Positions 1-5,737 of a DNA stretch of 6,238 nt are shown here, in pieces. Position numbers and translations under genes: made by a program. This DNA is from Candidatus Latescibacterota bacterium. GTDB lineage: Bacteria; Latescibacterota; UBA2968; UBA8231. The stretch lies in the NCBI GenBank assembly GCA_003529325.1, contig DPVW01000114.1:7278-13515 (forward strand), given 5' to 3'. The notes beneath the pieces are model-generated. The model ran no database searches and was not told the origin of the DNA. It worked only from the letters and a program-made list of their open reading frames with translations. How positions within the stretch are numbered: position 1 is the first letter of the stretch; each line of letters opens with the position of its first letter.

Positions 1-99
1 ACCCGCCGTCACCGGCTCGCCAACTACTGTCCGCGTCTGCACGATCCTGTTCAGTTCACCCAGGACGCGCTCGATCAGTGAGTCCACCGACGATGCCAT
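1..99 (-). CDS. gerW: GerW/YtfJ-family protein, N-terminal fragment (runs off left edge)
   Basis: This is the 5' end of a gene whose remaining 3' part lies beyond base 1; only 33 codons are visible. The start ATG is the complement of 97-99. It is preceded by a strong purine-rich ribosome site (AAGGAAGGGAG on the minus strand, ending about 3-4 bases upstream). The peptide begins MASSVDSLIERVLGELNRIV and continues QTRTVVGEPVTAG. That matches the N-terminal pattern of the GerW (YtfJ) family: an amphipathic helix, then T-x-T-V-x-G-E-P-[IV]-T-x-G. In Bacillus, YtfJ/GerW is linked to spore germination, but homologues occur in non-sporulating phyla where the role is unknown. The gene lies 55 bases downstream of the DUF2953-like gene, the same pairing and order as ytfI-ytfJ in Bacillus, which supports both calls. 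The family assignment rests on 33 residues plus context. Confidence 0.8.
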   Translation of the reverse strand, partial: MASSVDSLIERVLGELNRIVQTRTVVGEPVTAG

Positions 100-154
100 C
101 GGCTCCCTTCCTTCAATAGATTCAGAAGATCCAGACCAGCGTGTGAATGGTGCT

Positions 155-865
155 TCACGCCGCCGCTCCGGCCCGTGTGGAACGCCACAAGCTGAAGCGC
201 TGCAAAGCCCAGCGCCAGGCAGCTGTTACGGCAAACCGGGACGCAAAGGCGAGTAGCAGACCTAGGCGAAAATGGATGCGGACAGCCAACTCTCCGCGTG
301 CACCCTGCTGTACGAAATCGGATGCCACGTCCAGCTCGACTCGATTCGGCAACGCCCCTTGCAGGGCGTGGAGCAGGCCCTGCATCTGCCCCGTGGTGGC
401 GGGATCGGCGAGACCCACACGACCTCGGGCCCGTATTTTCCGGATCGAGATGACACCCGGCACGGAGCGCACCAGCCGCCACGCCGGCTGCACCAGAGGC
501 CTGAAGGTGCTCCACTTCTGCGAGACTCGCTGCCAGAGAGGAGGGGGGATTGCCGGCTCGGTCTGTTCTGTGGTTGCAGGAATGGGTTCGTCAGTGGGGT
601 CCATGCCGACCGCCTTGTCGCCACCGAGTGTGTACCAAATCCCCAGAGAGTATCCGCACAACCGCGGACCGATCTCCCAGGCTGCAGCACTGGCCTGTCG
701 CCTTGCAATGAGGCCCAACAGCCCCAACCAGGCACCGATGCCAGCGACCAGATCGAGGGATTCATCCTCTCCCGTACGCCCGACCCGGACCGTAAGCACG
801 AGGGGGAGGACGAAGAAGGTGATGACGATTCCGGCGATCGCAGTCGGAATGGCAGCCCAGAGCAC
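155..865 (-). CDS. DUF2953-like (YtfI-type) membrane protein
   Basis: A 236-residue protein starting at GTG (complement of 863-865), chosen because GGAGG lies five bases upstream. Residues 4-26 form a hydrophobic N-terminal segment (AIPTAIAGIVITFFVLPLVL), followed by a basic residue. The middle (about 85-115) is a Pro/Glu/Thr-rich, probably disordered stretch. Residues 149-170 read RVGLADPATTGQMQGLLHAL, resembling the G-[TL]-x-D-x-A-x-T-G-x-x-x-G-L-L motif of DUF2953 proteins such as Bacillus YtfI. Next comes a beta-type stretch (VELDVASDF, GELAVRIHFRL) and a C-terminal hydrophobic helix at about 201-218. Length is similar to YtfI. The stop is 55 bases before the gerW-type start, so the two genes are probably cotranscribed. 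In spore formers this pair is associated with the spore or forespore envelope; here the function is unknown. An Arg/Ala-rich tail ends the protein. Family recognition is from memory of motif and synteny, not a search. Confidence 0.72.
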   Translation of the reverse strand: MLWAAIPTAIAGIVITFFVLPLVLTVRVGRTGEDESLDLVAGIGAWLGLLGLIARRQASAAAWEIGPRLCGYSLGIWYTLGGDKAVGMDPTDEPIPATTEQTEPAIPPPLWQRVSQKWSTFRPLVQPAWRLVRSVPGVISIRKIRARGRVGLADPATTGQMQGLLHALQGALPNRVELDVASDFVQQGARGELAVRIHFRLGLLLAFASRFAVTAAWRWALQRFSLWRSTRAGAAA

Positions 866-922
866 TCGATCCTCCGCTGGAAATTCGTGGAACTTTCCGT
901 GATATCAACCAGTTCTTGAGAG

Positions 923-952
923 AAGCTACCCGCCTATCTGCGACTCCGTCAA
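923..952 (-). promoter_or_regulatory. Candidate mirrored promoter for the DUF2953/gerW operon
   Basis: On the minus strand TTGACG (complement of 947-952) serves as a possible -35. TAGCTT (complement of 923-928), 18 bases on, is a weak possible -10. The arrangement mirrors the plus-strand candidate: the same TTGAC core, same spacing and equally poor -10. Transcription would start near 915, about 50 bases before the GTG at 865. The call is weak and rests mainly on the symmetry. Confidence 0.25.
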
Positions 953-1003
953 GCTGGATCGTGGGCTAAAGCTGCCACTGGACGATCCATTCGGCAGCTT
1001 GAC
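948..1003. repeat. Nested inverted repeat in the divergent intergenic region
   Basis: The outer arms GTCAAGCTG (948-956) and CAGCTTGAC (995-1003) are perfect 9-bp reverse complements. Directly inside the left arm is GATCGT (957-962), matched by ACGATC (982-987), with a 7-base bulge on the right side. The pattern could be a folded RNA or DNA structure or an operator for a dimeric regulator. It lies between two divergently oriented genes, and its arms contain the two outward-facing TTGAC elements. The arms are seen directly; any regulatory role is inferred. Confidence 0.45.
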
Positions 1004-1028
1004 AGTCCGGCACCTTGGCCGTTACCCT
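999..1028 (+). promoter_or_regulatory. Candidate sigma70-type promoter for the plus-strand operon
   Basis: A perfect TTGACA (-35) lies at 999-1004. TACCCT at 1023-1028, after 18 bases, is a weak -10 (3 of 6 consensus bases); TTACCC with 17-base spacing is the alternative. Transcription would begin near 1035. That argues against the upstream TTG at 1015 as the start of the large secreted protein and favours GTG 1048 or TTG 1072. The -35 box overlaps the right arm of the inverted repeat. Confidence 0.35.
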
Positions 1029-1047
1029 AGGATCGTCGCAACTTCAA

Positions 1048-2775
1048 GTGCCCAAAGGATTTCAGCCCATTTTGACCGATTTTTTCTGGAGCACTCCGCG
1101 GCTCCTCGTCCTGTGCCTGGCCTTGGGAACCCTGGTTCGCCCAAGCGATGCACGTTCCTCCTTTACCGCCCGCTTTGCCGACGCCGTCGCAGGTCCCGGT
1201 GTAGAGCAGACGACGCGACTCATCATCGATTATTTCCCGGGGGATGGCGAGGCCATCGTCGGCTTGCACGTCCGGCTCTCTAGCATGGCTGGCGGGGCTC
1301 GATTCGTCGATGTTCAGTCCGGGCGAGGACAAGCCCATGTGGAGGCCTCCAGTTTTCGCCTCGATTACGGTGAAAATGCAGTGGGCGGTCAATTGGCGGA
1401 CACCATCCACGTGCGTCTACTGACGCCAGCCAGACCTCTTTCAGTCGATCTGCGGCTGGCGACCAATGTGGACACCGATACCACCCTCGCTCATCACGCC
1501 AGTGCCACGGTTGCCATTCTGCCGCCGCTGGATGTCACCCTCCAGATCGCACCCGCGCGGGTGTACCCGGGGGAGTCGGTTGAACTACGGTTCACCGCTT
1601 CCCAGGGGGAGAGGGAAGAGCGATCGATCGATTCCCTCGTGATGGACTGGCCCGAAGAAATGCTTGCTGTGGGGTCTCCAGTCGTCACACAAGCCGATAC
1701 CGACGGCGCCGTCGAGGCGCTGCAACGAGTACGTCTGCGTCGTGAGGTGACCGGGGTGTTGTCCGTGCCGGTCAGCGTCGTAGGTGCCGGTCTGCAGGCT
1801 TCCCCACTGGCGGCAGCCATCATTGACGTGGGTGCGGTGCCCACGTTCGAAGTCGACCTGCCTGAGGACGACCTCCTCCGAGGTGAGGAAACCCAACTCC
1901 ATCTGCGCTGGCAGAACCAGTCCACAGCGGCCATACAGGCCAAGTCGTTGATGGCGACCGTCGCAGCGGGGATTACCGGGGCGCGTCTGGCATCGACCGA
2001 GCCAAGTCAGACTGGAGGCGCGCGCCTGGAGGCCGATGAAGAGAAGGGCAGCGTCAAGGTTCTCGTGGTCGGCGAGTTGGATCTGAAGCCAGGTGAGAGT
2101 ATCTCCGTAGAACTGGAGTTGACGCCTCTGACAACTGGGCCATTCGCCTTCGCGGGCTCCTTTCAGCCAGCGGACCGCATGGGAGCCGTACCTCTGGGCA
2201 CAATCTTGGTGCAGGTCGCCGCCCGTGAAGAGCGCGCCAATAGGACACGTCTTGCCAGCACGGACCTCGAATTGGCCCGAGCTGGACTGGAACCGGTACT
2301 GCGGCAGGCGCTGGTTTCTCTGCCATTGGCCCGTGGCACCACCCTGCGGATCGTGGACAGTCGCAGTGACGACGGCAACTGGGTCGTGGAGGGTCTGCTC
2401 GCGCAACTCTTGTTGGAACGGGGTGTGCGTGTCCTGGCCGATTCCACCGCCGCCCATCAGATGCATTACCGCCTCGCCGATGCCCGGGTCGTCTATGCTC
2501 CGGCCGGCTCTGCGTGGAATATGTTCGATGACAGCAAAAGCCGGGATGCACGCATGGAAGTGTTCCTGCGACTTGAAGACGCAGACCACAATGTCCACTG
2601 GGTGCAGCGGGTGACAGGTCGGATGCATGAAGGCCGAGCACCGGCGACGGCGGATTGGTTGGGTGGAGCCAAAGGCATCGATCAAGCTTCGGTTGCCGCC
2701 GACCACCGCGCCATCGAGATGGGTTTGTCGGGGATGATTGTAGGCGGCCTGTTTTTTGTGTTTTTTGCTCCCTGA
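1048..2775 (+). CDS. Secreted multi-domain beta-rich protein of unknown function
   Basis: A 575-residue protein from GTG 1048. Alternative in-frame starts are TTG 1015 (586 residues, probably upstream of the transcript start) and TTG 1072, which has AAAGGA twelve bases upstream. Residues 17-30 (PRLLVLCLALGTLV) form a signal-peptide core after a basic n-region, with possible cleavage near PSDA-R; there is no good lipobox. From about 45 to 390 the protein is beta-strand rich, with two or three probable immunoglobulin-like sandwich units. Typical openings are ARVYPGESVELRF (about 170), LRGEETQLHLRW (about 275) and LKPGESISVELEL (about 345). From about 400 to 555 there is a separate alpha/beta domain containing GTTLRIVDSRSDDGNWVVEG and ERGVRVL. 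This loosely recalls envelope proteins that pair a helix with an 'xxGVRVL' strand, such as CsgG/FlgT-like folds, but I cannot assign a family. A short hydrophobic tail (GMIVGGLFFVFFAP) ends the protein. It is the first gene of an apparent operon with the two small anchored coiled-coil genes, 27 bases before the next start. No enzymatic motif is visible. Confidence 0.82.
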   Translation: MPKGFQPILTDFFWSTPRLLVLCLALGTLVRPSDARSSFTARFADAVAGPGVEQTTRLIIDYFPGDGEAIVGLHVRLSSMAGGARFVDVQSGRGQAHVEASSFRLDYGENAVGGQLADTIHVRLLTPARPLSVDLRLATNVDTDTTLAHHASATVAILPPLDVTLQIAPARVYPGESVELRFTASQGEREERSIDSLVMDWPEEMLAVGSPVVTQADTDGAVEALQRVRLRREVTGVLSVPVSVVGAGLQASPLAAAIIDVGAVPTFEVDLPEDDLLRGEETQLHLRWQNQSTAAIQAKSLMATVAAGITGARLASTEPSQTGGARLEADEEKGSVKVLVVGELDLKPGESISVELELTPLTTGPFAFAGSFQPADRMGAVPLGTILVQVAAREERANRTRLASTDLELARAGLEPVLRQALVSLPLARGTTLRIVDSRSDDGNWVVEGLLAQLLLERGVRVLADSTAAHQMHYRLADARVVYAPAGSAWNMFDDSKSRDARMEVFLRLEDADHNVHWVQRVTGRMHEGRAPATADWLGGAKGIDQASVAADHRAIEMGLSGMIVGGLFFVFFAP

Positions 2776-2802
2776 GGATGCGAAAGAGGAAGCGGCTGAC
2801 AA

Positions 2803-3243
2803 GTGAAGTTCCTCCTGGTGCCCTTACTCATCGTCGGCATGTTCGTCTCCTTTACGGCGGCACTGCTGGCGATGTTGTTTTTTACCGAGACCGTCAAATC
2901 TCCACAGGAACTGGCGGAGATTCTGCGCGGGAGACTACGATTCCACCAGATTGTCGAACGATTTCATCGATCCGGAGGATAAGCTCGGACGTATGACAAC
3001 GTAGGTGGAGGCGTATCGGAGGCTGTACGAAGCCCGTCTGGATACCCAAGCCGCAGTTGGCGATAGTCTGATTGCCGACATGGCGAGCCTTACGGCTCGT
3101 GAGGATTCTCTGGAGGCAGAGAAAGCGCGGCTCGGTGAGATGGCGGATACGACGAGAGCACGGAATCGTTCGGAGCGTTCATGGGCAACATGGCGGCCGA
3201 TTTCGTCGCGCGCATGACGAAGATCATTCAGGAACTGCGATAG
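2803..3243 (+). pseudogene. Small membrane-anchored coiled-coil protein, frame-broken
   Basis: Not one intact ORF. The first segment starts at GTG 2803 (AGAGGA twelve bases upstream, stop TGA just upstream in frame). It encodes MKFLLVPLLIVGMFVSFTAA, LLAMLFFTE and TVKSPQELAEILRG: a transmembrane helix followed by a helical region. At the GGG run 2929-2931 the coding frame moves by one, as if one G is extra. It continues as DYDSTRLSNDFIDPEDKLGRMTT, then TAG at 3002-3004 (CAG by one change), then VEAYRRLYEARLDTQAAVGD, SLIADMASLTAREDSLEAEK and ARLGEMADTTR. Around 3148-3156 one base appears missing, and the original frame resumes as ESTESFGAFMGNMAADFVAR, MTKIIQELR and stop TAG at 3241. The two indels cancel, giving a 146-residue product with an N-terminal anchor and long charged helices. 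It lies 27 bases after the secreted protein and 9 bases before the next small gene. No family is recognised; a MotE-like or other coiled-coil envelope accessory is possible. It may be an intact gene with sequence errors. Confidence 0.68.
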
Positions 3244-3252
3244 GACGGGAAT

Positions 3253-3552
3253 ATGGCCTGGGTATTTATCTGCATCGCCGTGGGCTTCCTTGTATTTATC
3301 GTCATCGACTTACCTCAAGGGTTCGGCCGGTCTCAAGCCCAAAGCGGATCTTGCCAAAGCGGAGATCCGTGAGTGCGAGTCCAAGATCGAAGCTGCGCAG
3401 AATGCGACGAAGGATACCAAGGAACAGGTGGTGGTTCTGCAGAAAGAGATCGAAGAGTTGGAAAGGAACTCTGCGAGTTGCAGAAGAAGGTCGATGAGTA
3501 TCGCGAGCGCGAGAAACGCCGCAAACCGACGAAGTTCAAACTCGAAGAGTAG
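3253..3552 (+). pseudogene. Second small membrane-anchored coiled-coil protein, frame-broken
   Basis: It starts at ATG 3253, nine bases after the previous stop. The first segment is MAWVFICIAVGFLVFIVID, a single transmembrane helix. The frame then moves by one at the TT of 3310-3311; removing one T gives GAC TAC CTC. It continues YLKGSAGLKPKADLAKAEIR, ECESKIEAAQNATKDTKEQV and VVLQKEIEELER, a clear heptad-rich coiled coil. At the GG of 3465-3466 one G appears missing; adding it restores ELCELQKKVDEYREREKRRK, PTKFKLEE and stop TAG at 3550. The two indels cancel and give a 99-residue protein: anchor, coiled coil of about 60 residues, very basic C-terminal end. In its raw form the gene would stop early at TGA 3370. 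It probably acts with the previous gene as a membrane-tethered coiled-coil pair; the function is unknown. The good coding signal on both sides of each break favours sequencing error or very recent damage. Confidence 0.7.
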
Positions 3553-3558
3553 TAGACG

Positions 3559-3576
3559 AGTGCCCCGCGGGGCACT
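3559..3576. terminator. Perfect palindrome, likely bidirectional terminator hairpin
   Basis: AGTGCCCCGCGGGGCACT is an exact 18-bp palindrome. It can fold as a 7-bp stem with a CGCG loop on either strand. It sits in the 28-base gap between the stop of the plus-strand coiled-coil gene (3552) and the stop of the minus-strand PBP gene (3581), where convergent transcripts meet. There is no T-run on either side, so it is not a classical intrinsic terminator. A U-tract-free terminator or an RNA 3'-end stabiliser is likely. Confidence 0.6.
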
Positions 3577-3580
3577 AGAA

Positions 3581-5698
3581 CTAGAGGCGTCGTCGCCGCT
3601 GGCTACTGTCGCTGTCAGTGATCCCGTGGAGTGGGCAGGAAGCGGGCATGGGGCCGTGGAGGATGAACAGATCGCGGCCTTGATTCGGGCAGTACCGTGT
3701 AGCCAGGGAATGTGTGTCGTTGCACACGGCGCGATATTCGACCAGATCCTCCGGATATTCGAAGTCAATGCGCCGTCGGTCCTTATACGGTTCGACTTTT
3801 TCGTAGACCTCTTTCATAAATTTGGCCCACAACGGCAGAGCTGCGGTGGCACCGGATTGTCCGGCGAGGCTGACGCGCTGATCGTCGGCGCCAACCCATA
3901 CGCCGGCGACCAAGTCGGGGGTGAAGCCGATAAACCAGGCATCTCGGTAATCGTTCGTTGTGCCCGTCTTGCCCGCCGCGGGCGAGCGGAAGCCATATCT
4001 GGTGCGGGCCCCGCGGCCTGTGCCACGGACTTCGTCCATCACGGAACGCATCATATCCGTCATCACCACCGCCACCGCCGGTCGCAGTGCCTCCCTGCGC
4101 TTCGTCGAGGATTCTTCGATGGTGTTGCCGTCGGCGTCCAGCACTCGGCGGACCGCCGTTGGTTCCACATGGATTCCATGGTTGGGGAATACGGCGTACG
4201 CGGAGACCATCTCCAACAACTTCACATCGCTTGAGCCGATGCCGATGGATGGCACCTCGCTGATAGGTGTGTTGATGCCCATGGTATGGGCATACTGGCT
4301 GATCCGCCCGGCCGTCACGTCCGTGGCCAGCTTCAAGGCGATGATGTTTCGTGACGACTTGAACCCGTCGCGCAGGGTCATAAGACCCCTGAACTGCTTG
4401 TCATAGTTCTCGGGTGTCCAGACACTGCCGTCTCGTTCGGCGATCGTGATGGCGTTGTCGTCGAGTACGTCGATGGGGAAGCGGCCGTTGTCGAGCGCCG
4501 CGGTGTAGACGAAGGGTTTGAAGGAGGATCCCGCCTGGCGTGTTGCCTGGTAGGCACGATTGTATGAATCGCCTTGGACATCGCGGCCGCCGATCATGGC
4601 CAGGATTTCCCCTGACTTCGGGTCTAGCGCCACAAAAGCGCCCTGTATGAGGGTGCTCACAGATGTTGGCAATTCGGTGGTATCCATCCTCGCCACATGC
4701 TTGTCCACCACGGCCTGCACCGCACTTAACTGAATGTTGAACTGCCGCTCAGCGATCTGTTGCATCTGTGCGTTGACCGTGGTGTGCACCGCATAGCCGT
4801 CGCGATACAGTGACTTGCCGTAACGCTTCTCGAGTTGCCGTCGTACGTACTCGACGAAGTAGGGCGCCAGGCCGTAGGTCTCGGCCCGCTGTCCACGATG
4901 AACACGAACCGGTTCCGCCGCGAGGCGACGATAGTCGGCGGCACCCAGTTTCGAAGCGCCCACCATCTCCTTCAAGACAATGTTACGCCTGGTCTTGGCC
5001 CTGTCTGGATTGTTGAAGGGGCTGTAGGTATTGGGTGCTTTCAGCAGGCCGGCGATCAACGCACACTCCTCGACGGCGAGATCTGCGACTTCCTTGTCGA
5101 AGTACAGCCGTGCCGCGGATTTGAGGCCATGAGCGTCGTGGCCAAAAAACACCGTGTTGAGATACATCACGAGGATTTCCCGCTTCGTGTAGAGGCGCTC
5201 GATGTACACGGCGGTGATCATCTCGCGAACCTTGCGAGCGTAGGTGGCTCGCACCTCCTGAATCGTCTCGTTGGCGCTCTGGCGACCGACTTTCTTGTAG
5301 AGATTGCGCGCCAGTTGCTGGGTGAGGGTGCTGGCGCCCTGGCCAGTAGGATTGAGGCGCCACAGATTTTCTTTGGCAGCGCCGAATATGCGGCGCAGGT
5401 CGATACCCCAGTGGCTGAAGAATCGCCGGTCTTCGATAGAGATGAGGGCGTCCTTCATGGCCCGCGGGATCTCATCGAATTCGCGAATGAGTTCGCGGTT
5501 CTCCTCCTTAAAGTCAAGCAGGAGGCGACCGTCCCCGGAATAGACGTGGGTTACTCGCTTTGGCTGAAATGTCTCAAGGGTGTCGATATCGGGGAGGTTG
5601 TCACTGAACAGCGCGTAGATGAGGCCAACGCCGACAGCATAGAAGAACATGCAGGCGGCGACGCCGAGAACTACCTTTTTGGCGATTTGTAGTGTCAT
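3581..5698 (-). CDS. mrcA: Class A penicillin-binding protein, PBP1A family (bifunctional peptidoglycan synthase)
   Basis: An intact 705-residue protein starting at ATG (complement of 5696-5698). It polymerises lipid II into glycan strands and cross-links the stem peptides on the outer face of the inner membrane. Residues 7-31 form the membrane anchor after a short cytoplasmic tail. The GT51 glycosyltransferase domain spans about 55-230: EDRRFFSHWGID with catalytic Glu89, GQGASTLTQQLARNLY at 119-134, RKVRE with second catalytic Glu159, and TKREILVMYLN at 171-181. The transpeptidase domain spans about 350-640: SSFK with nucleophile Ser391 and Lys394, SRN at 449-451, KTGTT at 577-581. All key residues are present. 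The C-terminal tail has Cys669, Cys680 and Cys698 with nearby His, typical of many PBP1A tails, and ends in QRRRRL. At 705 residues it is shorter than E. coli PBP1A (850), with only a short linker between the domains, so the OB-type insertion is probably missing. The upstream ribosome site is weak. It is divergent from the SUMF1-like gene (39-base gap). mrcA is used in the PBP1A family sense; ponA is an equivalent name. Confidence 0.97.
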   Translation of the reverse strand: MTLQIAKKVVLGVAACMFFYAVGVGLIYALFSDNLPDIDTLETFQPKRVTHVYSGDGRLLLDFKEENRELIREFDEIPRAMKDALISIEDRRFFSHWGIDLRRIFGAAKENLWRLNPTGQGASTLTQQLARNLYKKVGRQSANETIQEVRATYARKVREMITAVYIERLYTKREILVMYLNTVFFGHDAHGLKSAARLYFDKEVADLAVEECALIAGLLKAPNTYSPFNNPDRAKTRRNIVLKEMVGASKLGAADYRRLAAEPVRVHRGQRAETYGLAPYFVEYVRRQLEKRYGKSLYRDGYAVHTTVNAQMQQIAERQFNIQLSAVQAVVDKHVARMDTTELPTSVSTLIQGAFVALDPKSGEILAMIGGRDVQGDSYNRAYQATRQAGSSFKPFVYTAALDNGRFPIDVLDDNAITIAERDGSVWTPENYDKQFRGLMTLRDGFKSSRNIIALKLATDVTAGRISQYAHTMGINTPISEVPSIGIGSSDVKLLEMVSAYAVFPNHGIHVEPTAVRRVLDADGNTIEESSTKRREALRPAVAVVMTDMMRSVMDEVRGTGRGARTRYGFRSPAAGKTGTTNDYRDAWFIGFTPDLVAGVWVGADDQRVSLAGQSGATAALPLWAKFMKEVYEKVEPYKDRRRIDFEYPEDLVEYRAVCNDTHSLATRYCPNQGRDLFILHGPMPASCPLHGITDSDSSQRRRRL

Positions 5699-5700
5699 GG

Positions 5701-5712
5701 TCTGATTTCAGA
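5701..5712. promoter_or_regulatory. Short inverted repeat between divergent genes
   Basis: TCTGA-TT-TCAGA is a perfect 5-bp inverted repeat two bases upstream of the PBP1A start, in a divergent gap of only 39 bases (5699-5737). It could be a small operator or chance. Promoters for both genes must overlap or lie inside the opposite coding regions, because the gap is too short for two separate ones. Confidence 0.2.
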
Positions 5713-5737
5713 TCAAGGGACGGAAAGGTCGGACAAT

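Noticed and set aside
139..160. Imperfect inverted repeat (GTGAA/TTCAC) at the end of the DUF2953-like gene
   Set aside because: Short, overlaps the stop codon and has no T-run. The gene behind it is probably cotranscribed, so a terminator is unlikely.
870..900. Small hairpin GGAAA/TTTCC upstream of the DUF2953-like gene
   Set aside because: A 5-bp stem with a loop of about ten bases is expected by chance; no riboswitch-like features are seen around it.
147..902. A 251-residue plus-strand open frame
   Set aside because: Opposite the DUF2953-like gene. The product is Arg/Ser/Pro-rich with no hydrophobic core, typical of an antisense frame in high-GC DNA.
1585..2802. A 405-residue minus-strand open frame
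   Set aside because: Antisense to the large secreted protein. Its translation is low in complexity-free domain signal, lacks motifs and has no ribosome site, whereas the plus-strand frame has a signal peptide and coherent beta-domain pattern.
2778..2996. ATG 2778 with MRKRKRLT as a basic N-terminus for the first small gene
   Set aside because: Attractive before a membrane helix, but it is in another frame and needs one more indel. GTG 2803 opens the transmembrane frame directly. Kept only as an alternative.
2929..3466. Programmed ribosomal frameshifting in the two small genes
   Set aside because: There is no slippery heptamer such as X XXY YYZ and no downstream structure. It would need four events in both directions plus stop read-through. 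Sequence error or decay is simpler.
3290..4234. A 314-residue plus-strand frame starting in the second coiled-coil gene
   Set aside because: Chimera: only its first third (to about 3465) is real coding sequence. After the missing G it runs out of frame and then antisense to PBP1A.
4835..5692. A 285-residue plus-strand open frame
   Set aside because: Complement of the PBP1A gene, whose catalytic motifs are complete on the minus strand.
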